From DATFVA01 sp963747755 (GTDB taxonomy: Bacteria > Bacteroidota > Ignavibacteria > Ignavibacteriales > Ignavibacteriaceae): 64,000 nt of DNA. Positions 17,877-25,855 of the stretch are shown one piece after another. Position 1 is the first letter of the stretch, and each line of letters begins with the position of its first letter. A program made the translations under genes and the position numbers. Location of the stretch: positions 62,001 through 126,000 of the forward strand of contig CAVVGK010000008.1 of NCBI GenBank assembly GCA_963747755.1, written 5' to 3'. Below the pieces are notes generated by a model. It did not search any database. It worked only from the letters and a program-made list of their open reading frames with translations, and was not told the DNA's origin.

Positions 17877-18734
17877 TTACCTCACTGTTAATTTTTGATT
17901 TTCAGTAACTTTGCTGCTTTCCTGCAGTGTTTTCTCTGCTCTCTGTTTATTCTTTATAGCACATTCGGTGGCTATTGCATTGATAACAACAGATATAGCC
18001 GCAAATGAATTTGTATAAAGCATATTCTCACTCTGAACTACAAGGTTTATATTTGAATAATGAGTAACAGGAGAGGCTTCTTTATTTGTAATGGATATGA
18101 CTTTTATTCCTTTGCTGACGGCATATTCACACGCTTCGATTGTTTCCTTCGAATATGGCGGAAAGGAAAATGCAATAACCAGGTCTTTTTTGTTCAGAAA
18201 CATTATCTGTTCATGAAAGATTGTATAATCATGCTTGAAAACTGAGGCGTCGATTCCCACCTGAGTAAGCTGGTAAGCAAGTATTTCAGCAAGTAAATAG
18301 GAAATACCAAGACCGGCGGTGAAAACACGGTTTGCCTTCCCTATTTCCTTCACAGCTTTCCTGAAATTTTCCCTTTCAATTAAGGTGAGAGTATCGTTGA
18401 TATTTCTTATATCCTGGTTAGCAACGGCAGTCAGCAGGTCCTCATCAACTTTCTGCTTGTCGAATAGAGGAAAGATCATCTTTCCGCTCAGCTGTGTCTG
18501 AAGAGATTCCGCTATAGCATCTCTCAGTTCACTGTAGCCCGAAAATCCGGTGCGCTGGGCAAATCTCACTACTGATGCTACGCTGATTCCTGTTTCCTTA
18601 GAAACTTCCTGCACACTCAGGAATGGTATGCTATCGAAATTATCTATTATATAATCCGCCGTCTTTTTCTGGTTTTTCGGCAGATCATTGTATCTGCTGC
18701 GGATTTTTTCTTTAATCTCCTGGTATCTGGCCAT
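17877..18734 (-). CDS. MurR/RpiR-family transcriptional regulator
   Basis: 285 residues from the ATG at 18734; the alternative TTG at 18743 is less likely because GAGAG lies between the two. An N-terminal HTH_6 domain (about 1-75; PKNQKKTADYIIDNF, SVQEVSKETGISVASVVRFA) is joined to a SIS sugar-isomerase fold (about 120-255; VFTAGLGISYLLAEIL, VIAFSFPPYSKETIEA). RpiR members sense phosphorylated sugars or amino-sugar derivatives and control nearby catabolic genes. It is first in the run RpiR, TonB receptor, surface protein, PorV-like, OSBS/NSAR and M14, and probably controls it. The effector is unknown; the SIS domain would favour a sugar phosphate, for example from peptidoglycan. Confidence 0.88.
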   Translation of the reverse strand: MARYQEIKEKIRSRYNDLPKNQKKTADYIIDNFDSIPFLSVQEVSKETGISVASVVRFAQRTGFSGYSELRDAIAESLQTQLSGKMIFPLFDKQKVDEDLLTAVANQDIRNINDTLTLIERENFRKAVKEIGKANRVFTAGLGISYLLAEILAYQLTQVGIDASVFKHDYTIFHEQIMFLNKKDLVIAFSFPPYSKETIEACEYAVSKGIKVISITNKEASPVTHYSNINLVVQSENMLYTNSFAAISVVINAIATECAIKNKQRAEKTLQESSKVTENQKLTVR

Positions 18735-18785
18735 AACTCTCAATAATTTTATTCAAACATTTACCTGTCTTAGCGGCTCAATAAT

Positions 18786-18837
18786 CCGGGCTGTTAAAAA
18801 GATAACAGTATGTCATCTGCCTCTTCAGACAGCCCGG
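18786..18837 (-). terminator. Inverted repeat after the T9SS-sorted protein gene
   Basis: CCGGGCTGT (18786-18794) and ACAGCCCGG (18829-18837) form a perfect 9-bp GC-rich stem around a 34-nt loop, 15 nt downstream of the 370-aa gene on the minus strand and before the RpiR gene. It may end the upstream operon and split the minus-strand run into two transcripts. It lacks a clear T run. Confidence 0.5.
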
Positions 18838-18851
18838 GTAGAAGTCAGATC

Positions 18852-19964
18852 TTATTTCAGCAGCATCATCTTTTTTGTAGAGGTAAACCTGCCTGCTCTC
18901 AGGGTGTAGAAATAAATTCCTGCGGACAGGTTCGATGCATCAAAGTTGACATTATAACTGCCACCTTCCATTTCCTTGTTCAGGATAGATGTCACTTTTT
19001 GACCCAGCAGATTGTAAACATCAAGCGTGACGATCTCCCTCTCAGGCAATGAGAAAGATATCGTTGTAGAAGGGTTGAAAGGATTCGGATAATTCTGGGC
19101 AAGTTTATAAGTCATACTTTTTGAGACGGGTTCATCTACGGCTGTAATAAGTCCGTAATGATCTTCAGCCAGCGCCATATTAGCTGACATGGATGCTTCA
19201 TCAGTGCCCAATGCAATCGCCATGTAGACAGTCCGCATTTCCTGCGGCTGAAGCTGTACGGAACCGGAACCCAAAATACCAACCGCACCATCGGCATCAG
19301 TTACAAGGGTATCGGTATCTATTCCGCCGGTCAGCCAGTTGTAATACCCTGAATCATTATCCCTGTACCCATCGTACCAGGGGAATATAGCAGCGGCTGC
19401 GGTTGGTTCAGATAATAACTTAAATCCTATATAGGTATTTTCATAATTATAGAGAATATTATTGTCCTGGTTAAAGTAAACAACATCATTCTCATATGTA
19501 TTATCTATATCCTGGATAATATCAAGTCCCACTATTGTAGGGAGTTCAGAAGACTCATTGTTAGTAACATCAAACTTGATAAGAAGACAATCCTCTCCAT
19601 TCCATCCATATAAATTTTCACCTAAAATAATATTCGGAGGAAGACCTGAGTACTCGTTATTAAATGTTCCTGCAGCTTCAAAATCGCTCAATGCAGGACT
19701 TCCGACAGGTGTCAGAGGATCAATTATATCCAGATCACTATAGTAATCATATACCTCATACGGATTTCCGGCAACAAGTATAGAAGCTCTATCTATCTGC
19801 CAGAGTGTATCCTGGCCGGAAAAAGTCAACACCTCTATCCTACCATAATCATCCATATCGAACAAAACATTGCCGGTATTAAAACTGGCCTGAGCTATAC
19901 CTGTTCCGTTAAACGCGAACAGAAATGATAACAGAAACGAACTGAACAGTAGAAGCTTTTTCAT
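18852..19964 (-). CDS. Secreted protein with type IX (type A) C-terminal sorting domain
   Basis: 370 residues with a signal peptide ending near AQA (about 26). The C-terminal 75 residues carry the classical T9SS type A sorting domain: LAQNYPNPFNPSTTISFSLP, VYNLLGQKV, LSAGIYFYTL and a final KKMMLLK. Residues 30-290 are unrecognised, Asp/Asn/Tyr-rich and probably beta. A strong AGGAGGTT ribosome site precedes the ATG. It is 33 nt after the YfcC-type carrier gene and looks like the last gene of the M20-cyanophycinase-YfcC operon. The function is unknown; secretion to the cell surface is well supported. Confidence 0.82.
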   Translation of the reverse strand: MKKLLLFSSFLLSFLFAFNGTGIAQASFNTGNVLFDMDDYGRIEVLTFSGQDTLWQIDRASILVAGNPYEVYDYYSDLDIIDPLTPVGSPALSDFEAAGTFNNEYSGLPPNIILGENLYGWNGEDCLLIKFDVTNNESSELPTIVGLDIIQDIDNTYENDVVYFNQDNNILYNYENTYIGFKLLSEPTAAAAIFPWYDGYRDNDSGYYNWLTGGIDTDTLVTDADGAVGILGSGSVQLQPQEMRTVYMAIALGTDEASMSANMALAEDHYGLITAVDEPVSKSMTYKLAQNYPNPFNPSTTISFSLPEREIVTLDVYNLLGQKVTSILNKEMEGGSYNVNFDASNLSAGIYFYTLRAGRFTSTKKMMLLK

Positions 19965-19997
19965 AACGAACCTCCTTTTATGGTTAAATATATTTAC

Positions 19998-21398
19998 TTA
20001 ATGCCAGCCGAACAGAAACGGTGGGATGAGAAGTATCATTCCTGTTGCAAGAAAAATCAACTCTAACGGTAGTATCCAGCGCGCCCACTTTTCCCATGGA
20101 ATTTCAGCAAGCGACAATACTCCCATTGTTACAGCAGAAGTGGGGATAATCATATTGCTGAAGCCATCGCCGAATTGGAAGGCAAGTACGGCAGTCTGCC
20201 TGGAAACATTTACAAGATCGGCGAGAGGGGCCATTATGGGCATAGTGAGTACTGCCTGCCCGCTGCCCGAGGGAACAAAAAAGTTTAATAATGTCTGAAC
20301 AAAAAACATTGCTTGAGAAGAAACCACAGGATGGAACGAGGAGATCGGCGTGGAGAGCGCAAAGAGAATCGAATCGATTATTTTTCCATCCTGTGATAAA
20401 ATTAATATTCCGCGGGCAAGGCCGATTATTAATGCGGTACCGACCAGGTCTTTTGCGCCTTTAATGAATGAACCGGTTATTTCATTTGCATTAAGTCCGC
20501 CTACCAGACCGACGATTATTCCTGTAATAAGAAAAACAGCGGCAAGTTCCTCAATAAACCATTGATATTTCAGTACACCGAAGATAAGAACTGCTAGTCC
20601 CGCAAGGAAAGTAATCAGTACAAGTTTATGCCTTGCCGAAATCCCGGTATGATTATCTACCTCCGTATGATCAATATTTTTTCTTTTTTCACTGTCGAGC
20701 GAATAAGTGATACTTTTTTCAGGGTTCTTTTTTATTTTTTTTGCATATAACATTACAAAGGTAATAGCAACGGCAGTTGTTATAAGCCAGCAGAGACCCC
20801 GGTAAAGTATCCCGCTGAATAAAGGGAGTCCCGCTATTTCCTGTGCTATACCCACAGTGAAGGGATTCAGGAAAGCTCCGGCAAAACCTGCACCTGCTCC
20901 GACAAACGGAATTGCAACACCGGTAATCGTATCGTAACCAAGAGTAAGAGCAAGAGGAACAAAAACAAGTATGAAAGGGATTACTTCTTCGCTCATACCG
21001 AATATTGCCCCGGCAAGAGAAAAGATTATCATAAAAATAGGAATAAGGAGTAAACGCACGAGCTGTGAATCTTTGTACAGCTTTGCGATACCGAGGATGA
21101 GTGAATTTACTGCTTCTGTTTTCTGAAATACTGCAAATGCTCCGCCTACAATAAAAACCAGTCCTATTATCAGGGAAGCATCAACAAATCCGCGTATAGG
21201 GGCCATAAGAAGGCTTCCTATCCCCTGAGGATTCTCAGTCTCATAATGAAATGAACCGTTTACCACTTCCTTTTTACCATCAATTATTATCCTCTGGTAT
21301 TCACCCGCAGGTATAACCCATGTCAGTATGGTCGTAATTATAAGAAGCGAGAAGATGATAACGTAAGTATTCGGTATTTTAATTTTTGTTAAATTCAT
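19998..21398 (-). CDS. YfcC-family (C4-dicarboxylate/arginine-ornithine-like) membrane carrier
   Basis: 466 residues with about 12 membrane segments. The family pattern is clear: N-terminal IPNTYVIIFSLLIITTILTW with VIPAGEYQR, the repeated hairpin-like regions GAGAGFAGAFLNPFTVG and FVPSGSGQAVLTMPIMAPL. Relatives are annotated as C4-dicarboxylate or basic amino acid transporters, with little direct biochemistry. The start overlaps the cyanophycinase-like gene by 4 bases (ATGA), so peptide cleavage and uptake of the product, such as aspartate or arginine, may be linked. That substrate is inferred. Confidence 0.85.
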   Translation of the reverse strand: MNLTKIKIPNTYVIIFSLLIITTILTWVIPAGEYQRIIIDGKKEVVNGSFHYETENPQGIGSLLMAPIRGFVDASLIIGLVFIVGGAFAVFQKTEAVNSLILGIAKLYKDSQLVRLLLIPIFMIIFSLAGAIFGMSEEVIPFILVFVPLALTLGYDTITGVAIPFVGAGAGFAGAFLNPFTVGIAQEIAGLPLFSGILYRGLCWLITTAVAITFVMLYAKKIKKNPEKSITYSLDSEKRKNIDHTEVDNHTGISARHKLVLITFLAGLAVLIFGVLKYQWFIEELAAVFLITGIIVGLVGGLNANEITGSFIKGAKDLVGTALIIGLARGILILSQDGKIIDSILFALSTPISSFHPVVSSQAMFFVQTLLNFFVPSGSGQAVLTMPIMAPLADLVNVSRQTAVLAFQFGDGFSNMIIPTSAVTMGVLSLAEIPWEKWARWILPLELIFLATGMILLIPPFLFGWH

Positions 21399-22255
21399 TG
21401 AATAATACTGGCTTTATTCAAATCGAATTTTTGTCCCGCCGTAAGTATATTCATCTCCATATTGTTCACCGACAACTTTCCGGCAGCATTGGTTTTTATG
21501 TCAACAGCATTCAGAGGATTATAAATAATAACTTGGCTTTCTCCTAATACTTCGAAGGTATCATCAGGATTTACAAGGATGGCTGTCGATTCGTCGATTC
21601 CTATACCGAGCAGTTCCGGATGTTCAAGAATCACAGTTATTAATCTATTGTTCCTCTTCCTCTTAAGAAAGTGCTGGTCTATCACTGCTTTGGTGACGAA
21701 CCCGAATCCCTCTGTGGTTTCAATATTTCCTTTTTCTATTATATTGTAAGCTGCTGTGCTGTCATGACTTACCAACTCATTGCCAGTTATCATTACCTTA
21801 CTCATTACCGCGGCGCCGGCGCTTGTGCCTCCAATGACCCCCCCGTTCTGATATATATCCCTGATTTTCTCAAGGAGACGCGTCCCGAGCAGGTCGGCTA
21901 TAAGCAGACTTTGATCTCCGCCGCAGAAATAAACTCCCTTTACATTATCGAGCCTGTTTACAATAGAATCATCATCTGCCGATGCTTTGCTGAAGTATAA
22001 TGGATTAACATTCTTTGCTCCGAATGACTTAAACTCATCGACCTGGTATTCGGCTGATTCAACCTGAACTGAGCTTGCATTGGGAATTACTATAATACCG
22101 GCGTTTTCTCCCCCGGCAAGACTTATAAATTTTTCGATAACACTTGCAGGTTTATCACCTCCGCCAATTATAATCAGGTGACCTTTTGTCTGAGCACTCA
22201 GCGGTATCAGGGAAAGTGAAAGAAGAATATGATACATCATTGCAAATTTTTTCAT
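21395..22255 (-). CDS. Secreted cyanophycinase-like S51 family peptidase
   Basis: 286 residues. A signal peptide (1-21, ending LSAQ) is followed by the S51 core: LIIIGGGDKPASV, VYFCGGDQS and the nucleophile elbow GGTSAGAAVMS with S145. H195 (DQHFLKRKRNN) and E222 (GIGIDESTAI) are in conserved family positions. Cyanophycinases cut cyanophycin to beta-Asp-Arg dipeptides; other S51 members act on Asp-X dipeptides. The export signal suggests use of external polymer or peptide. It overlaps the M20 gene upstream and the carrier gene downstream by 4 bases each, so the three form one unit. Confidence 0.85.
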   Translation of the reverse strand: MKKFAMMYHILLSLSLIPLSAQTKGHLIIIGGGDKPASVIEKFISLAGGENAGIIVIPNASSVQVESAEYQVDEFKSFGAKNVNPLYFSKASADDDSIVNRLDNVKGVYFCGGDQSLLIADLLGTRLLEKIRDIYQNGGVIGGTSAGAAVMSKVMITGNELVSHDSTAAYNIIEKGNIETTEGFGFVTKAVIDQHFLKRKRNNRLITVILEHPELLGIGIDESTAILVNPDDTFEVLGESQVIIYNPLNAVDIKTNAAGKLSVNNMEMNILTAGQKFDLNKASIIQ

Positions 22256-23341
22256 TTTTTCACAAGCTCCATTGCTATTTCAGAACTTTTAATTAAATCC
22301 TCAATTAGTACAAACTCGTCGTTTGAATGAGGATTCTGAGCACCGATACCCAGATTAACGGAAGGGATACCCAATTCATTTAAAAGAATTTGCATCGCTT
22401 CCTCCAAGCGAAATTCTGGGTTCGGGAGTGAGCCCTGCATTTTTAAGGGCCTTCGTTAGTTCCAGGAAAACAGGATTAGTGGATTCAACCGTATAGGGCT
22501 TAAAGTCCCAGTTGCTTTCAAATTCAATCTCTGCATTCAGTCTTTTTGCTTCATCCTCAAATATATTTTTAACCTCATCAATGAGTTCCGAAATCCGCAG
22601 GGTATTAAAAGAACGGACTTCCCCTTCAAGAAGCACTTCATCCGGAACAACATTTACTGCGGAACCTCCTTTTATCTTCCCGATATTTAATGTTGTTTCG
22701 TCATCTATTCTTCCCTGCTTAACTTTGTAGAGTGCATTAACCGCTCCTGCGATTGCATTTATACCTTTTTCGGGAGCAATCCCTGAATGCGATGCCCTTC
22801 CTTTTATTTTTATCTTAAATCCCTTTGCCCCGCAGGCCGAGTTTATAAAGTTACCGGGGCGAAAAGAGGAATCGAATACAAAGCCCCGGTTAACTTGAGT
22901 ACTAAGGTTCAAATTTTTCGACCCGAGAAGCGTAGTTTCCTCGCAGGTAGTAAAGACTACTGTAAAATCCTTTACCGGTATTTTTTCGTGATGTATTTTT
23001 TCGAGTGTATAAAGAAGAATGGCTATTCCAAGCCTGTTGTCAACTCCCAGCACTGTATCTCCTGCAGAAGTTATCTTGCCATTTTGAAATACAGGTCTCA
23101 TCTTTAAAGTAGGTCTGGCGGTATCCATATGAGAAAGAAGAACAAAATCACCCCCGTTGCCAATTTGTATAATCAGGTTGCCGGTGTTACTGCCTGTTAT
23201 TGCTTTAGATTCATCTTCAGATAGGCTAAATGACGTTCCTGAAAGAAAGTCTTTAATAAAATCTGCTACTGGTTTCTCGTTCTGGGAAAGAGAATTGACC
23301 GAAGCTGCCCGGAGGAAAATATCAATCAAACGGTGATTCAT
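22252..23341 (-). pseudogene. M20-family (peptidase T-like) aminopeptidase interrupted by a frameshift
   Basis: The first frame (22376-23341, 321 residues) has the metallopeptidase landmarks LLSHMDTARPT, GDTVLGVDNRLG, TTCEETTLLG and SHSGIAPEKG, then stops just after GGSDAN. The remaining 45-60 residues (LGIPSVNLGIGAQNPHSNDE to the end) continue in the next frame down to 22252. Removing one T from the AATTCTTTT region near 22390-22395 would restore GGSDAN-LLNELGIP and a full-length protein of about 363 residues. Because the tail is fully conserved and its end overlaps the next gene by 4 bases, this is either a very recent mutation or a sequence error. Family members remove N-terminal residues from di- and tripeptides. 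Confidence 0.85.
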
Positions 23342-23389
23342 TAGTAATATTAATTACACTTTTCTTAAATGATGTAATATTTGTTACAG

Positions 23390-23418
23390 ATTTTAAGGAT
23401 TTTTTATCATTAAGTCAA
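23390..23418 (-). promoter_or_regulatory. Predicted promoter of the M20-cyanophycinase-YfcC operon
   Basis: On the minus strand TTGACT (23413-23418) and TAAAAT (23390-23395) are 17 nt apart, about 50 nt upstream of the peptidase start. This fits a general housekeeping sigma pattern; the TAnnTTTG form is not matched. Confidence 0.4.
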
Positions 23419-23499
23419 GCGCATTTATAACTTAATGAAAAGGCTAGGTATAACCTTTGCAGTCAGTTTTAATTGGCCTCATGGCATTGCCTTAGATTA

Positions 23500-23560
23500 A
23501 ATGCGGCTAAAGCCGGTGTCAGATCATTAGTCTCACCCGTCAGTTGAAACGGACGGCAAT
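23500..23560. repeat. Copy of the GGCTAAAGCC / CCGTC-GACGG palindromic repeat
   Basis: GGCTAAAGCC (23506-23515) is followed by CCGTCAGTTGAAACGGACGG (23537-23556). The same two-module unit recurs at about 24003-24056, 31727-31880 and 40218-40273. Further degenerate pieces lie on both sides within 23440-23610. Such dispersed palindromes resemble REP-type elements, but no REP transposase is in the window. Confidence 0.6.
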
Positions 23561-23621
23561 TTGGCTAAAGCAGGATGTTATGTTATTAGTTTTACCCGTC
23601 AGCTAAAATGAAGTACATCCC

Positions 23622-23963
23622 CTATCCGCTCATAGAACTGTCAGCCGGGATGGGTTTTATATAGCCCTCCTTGATCAAACCCTCAGTTGATCTATAGATT
23701 GTAATCGAAATTTTAGTTGTATTATAGTACCCGGTTGATTCGATTTTGATTCCTTCGTATTCTTTCTCCAGTTTAACCGAGGCATATAGTTTCTCGTCAG
23801 CGATTAAGTCATTTTGCAGACGTGATTTTTCCGGTATGTTCGCAAGAGCCCAGTATACTCCCTTTTTGGCATTCTGATATGCTGCGTCCAGGTTTTTCTC
23901 CATTTTCTGCTGCGGATAGACAGCGAATGGAACCAGGAATAATATTAAGAAAAATGATTTCAT
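23622..23963 (-). CDS. Small secreted protein of unknown function
   Basis: 113 residues with a clear signal peptide (MKSFFLILFLVPFAVYPQ). A strong GGAGGGG site stands before the ATG. After cleavage about 95 residues remain, mixed helix and strand by eye, with several Lys/Glu/Tyr-rich stretches (ASVKLEKEYEGIKIE). No motif is recognised. It is alone between two repeat-rich gaps and probably monocistronic. A real gene is likely because of the ribosome site and the signal peptide. Confidence 0.65.
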   Translation of the reverse strand: MKSFFLILFLVPFAVYPQQKMEKNLDAAYQNAKKGVYWALANIPEKSRLQNDLIADEKLYASVKLEKEYEGIKIESTGYYNTTKISITIYRSTEGLIKEGYIKPIPADSSMSG

Positions 23964-24203
23964 CTGAAATCCCCTCCAGTTTATTTAATGAATCTTGAAT
24001 GAGGCTGAAGCCGGAATGTTAGATCATTTTGTTTGCCTGTCAGTTATAACTGGCGGTAATCAACAGAACCTCGAAGCGGTCCGATTTTCCTAATCCCGGT
24101 TAACCCTCAGGAATCCCATAACCCCGCAGCGGTTGAACTTTTACAGCCCGCACAATAATAGCCGCCACTTATTACGAAAAATACAAAATTTACCGAATAT
24201 CTA
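23964..24203. repeat. Intergenic DNA with one palindromic repeat copy
   Basis: GGCTGAAGCC (24003-24012) followed by CCTGTCAGTTATAACTGGCGG (from 24036) is a diverged copy of the dispersed two-module repeat. The rest, up to the operator region of the TetR gene, shows no coding signal. Confidence 0.5.
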
Positions 24204-24276
24204 TGGAAACTATTTCTTGACATTCTGGTTTCCATTACTTAAGTTGGAAACTGTATTTGATAATTTTAGTTTCCAA
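24204..24276. promoter_or_regulatory. Paired operators and promoter of the TetR-efflux operon
   Basis: Four half-sites alternate in orientation: TGGAAAC (24204-24210), GTTTCCA (24228-24234), TGGAAAC (24245-24251) and GTTTCCA (24269-24275). The outer pairs are each TGGAAAC-N17-GTTTCCA, with dyad centres 41 bp apart; the middle pair is separated by 10 nt. A TTGACA box (24217-24222) lies inside the first dyad and TAAGTTGG (24240-24247), one mismatch from TAnnTTTG, follows after 17 nt. Binding of a TetR dimer at either dyad would cover the promoter. The site ends 6 nt before the TetR start, so autorepression of the whole operon is the obvious model. Confidence 0.75.
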
Positions 24277-24281
24277 GAAAA

Positions 24282-24893
24282 ATGGACGAAGAGAAACAAA
24301 AAATACTTGAGGAATCGACGAAGATCTTTATGCAGGAAGGTTTCTGCAAAACGCCTATGGACGAGATTGCGAAGCGATTAAGGATGAGCAAGAAGACTAT
24401 TTACAGATATTTCGATTCAAAGGAAATACTCGTAAAAGAAGGCGTCCATAACTTCCTCCTTCAAAACAGCGGTATTATACAGCAAATATTGGATTCGGAT
24501 CTGGATGCTGTAACCAAAGCATTTAATCTATTCCAGCACCTGGGCAAAATTATTATAAGCATCAGCGACAAATGGATGGAAGATATCCGCACTAATTACC
24601 AGAGTCTCTGGAAGGAGATAGATGATTTCAGAACCAAAATGATGCTTGCAAATATTTCCGGACTGATAAACCAGGGAAAGACCGAAGGATATATAGTCGA
24701 CTACCCTACGGATATTATTCTAACATTCTTCATCTCCTCTGTAAGGGGAATTGTAAATCCCGACTTTATCCTTCAGCGTAAGCTGGGACCAGAATCAATA
24801 ATGAACCCCACTATCAATCTGCTAATGAATGCAATACTGACTGACAGAGGCAAGAAACTTTTTAATAAACTTCAACCCGGAGTTAAAAAATGA
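24282..24893 (+). CDS. TetR/AcrR-family regulator of the adjacent ABC exporter (CecR-like)
   Basis: 203 residues. The N-terminal TetR helix-turn-helix is typical: ILEESTKIFMQEGFCKTPMD, then EIAKRLRMSKKTIYRYFDSK (about 27-46). The C-terminal all-helical ligand domain is diverged, as usual. It is the first gene of a tetR, hlyD, ABC, ABC, permease, permease operon in the same order as E. coli cecR-ybhGFSR, and it overlaps the next gene by 4 bases. It probably represses the operon through the TGGAAAC dyads just upstream and is released by an exporter substrate; the inducer is unknown. Confidence 0.9.
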   Translation: MDEEKQKILEESTKIFMQEGFCKTPMDEIAKRLRMSKKTIYRYFDSKEILVKEGVHNFLLQNSGIIQQILDSDLDAVTKAFNLFQHLGKIIISISDKWMEDIRTNYQSLWKEIDDFRTKMMLANISGLINQGKTEGYIVDYPTDIILTFFISSVRGIVNPDFILQRKLGPESIMNPTINLLMNAILTDRGKKLFNKLQPGVKK

Positions 24894-25855
24894 AAAAGGT
24901 AATTCTGATTTTTATAGCTGGATTTTTACTTTACGGCTGCGGCGGTGATAATAATCCTAACTATATAGAAGCATCAGGAAATATTGAAGCTACCAACGTT
25001 ATCGTTAGTTCAAAAGTAAACGGTGAAATAGAGAAGATTTTATATGATGAGGGACAGTTTGTAAACGAAGGCGACACGGTGATGATGATAGATCATGAAA
25101 CTCTGCAGCTTCAGCTTGACCAGGCAGAAGCTGTTGTAGAAGCAGCACGCGCTCAGCTTAATCTTCTCAGGAAGGGGGCCCGCAAGGAGGACATAACCCA
25201 GGCTGAAGAGGGTGTAAAGCAGGCACAGGTAAATTTTAACCTGGCGCAGAAGGATAAGGAGAGGATGGAAAATCTCTTTAAATCCAATTCTATCTCCCAA
25301 AACCAGTATGATAATGCGACGGCAAAGTTTGAACTGATGCAGGCTCAGCTGAAATCGGCAAAAGAGAATCTCTCCAAGCTGAAGAATTTTGCCCGGCCCG
25401 AAGAGATACAGCAGGCTGAGGCAAACCTGAACAGACAGACAGCAGCGGCAAAACTTTTAAAGAAGAGCATAAGTGATTCATATGTTCAGTCGCCTATTAA
25501 CGGGGTAATAGTAGATAAATTTTTCGAAAAGGGGGAAACAGTTACCCAGATGTCGTCCCTTTTTAAGGTATCCGATTTGAGAACGGTAGATCTTGTAATT
25601 TATGTTTCAGAGGAGGAGCTGGGAAAGGTTAAGCTCGGCCAGAATGCGGAGGTCGGTGTGGATGCCTACCCTGCTAAAACCTATACGGGAAAAGTAATAT
25701 ATATATCCCCGGAAGCTGAGTTTACTCCCAAAAATATTCAGACGAAAGATGAAAGGACCAAACTCGTCTTTGCAGTGAAGATAAGAATAGATAACCCGAA
25801 GTATGAACTTAAACCAGGTATGCCGGCGGACGCATCGGTTCATATTTATGGATAA
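24890..25855 (+). CDS. HlyD/YbhG-family periplasmic adaptor lipoprotein
   Basis: 321 residues with a lipobox (LLYGC, lipidated Cys at 17). The two biotinyl-lipoyl-like halves (EASGNIEATNVIVSSKVNGE and SDSYVQSPINGVIVDKFFEKGE) flank a long coiled-coil hairpin (about 75-190; repeated EAVVEAARAQLNLLRKG-type and KEDITQAEEGVKQAQVN-type heptads). C-terminal beta-barrel DLVIYVSEEELGKVKLGQ and PGMPADASVHI complete the adaptor. It should link the inner-membrane ABC complex to an outer-membrane channel; no TolC homologue is in this operon, so one must be supplied from elsewhere. Confidence 0.9.
   Translation: MKKVILIFIAGFLLYGCGGDNNPNYIEASGNIEATNVIVSSKVNGEIEKILYDEGQFVNEGDTVMMIDHETLQLQLDQAEAVVEAARAQLNLLRKGARKEDITQAEEGVKQAQVNFNLAQKDKERMENLFKSNSISQNQYDNATAKFELMQAQLKSAKENLSKLKNFARPEEIQQAEANLNRQTAAAKLLKKSISDSYVQSPINGVIVDKFFEKGETVTQMSSLFKVSDLRTVDLVIYVSEEELGKVKLGQNAEVGVDAYPAKTYTGKVIYISPEAEFTPKNIQTKDERTKLVFAVKIRIDNPKYELKPGMPADASVHIYG

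Noticed and set aside
22376..22400. Programmed +1 frameshift at AAA-TGA in the M20 gene
   Set aside because: The slip would give a protein one residue short at a conserved place, and no stimulatory Shine-Dalgarno-like site or structure is evident. A one-base insertion explains the data more simply.
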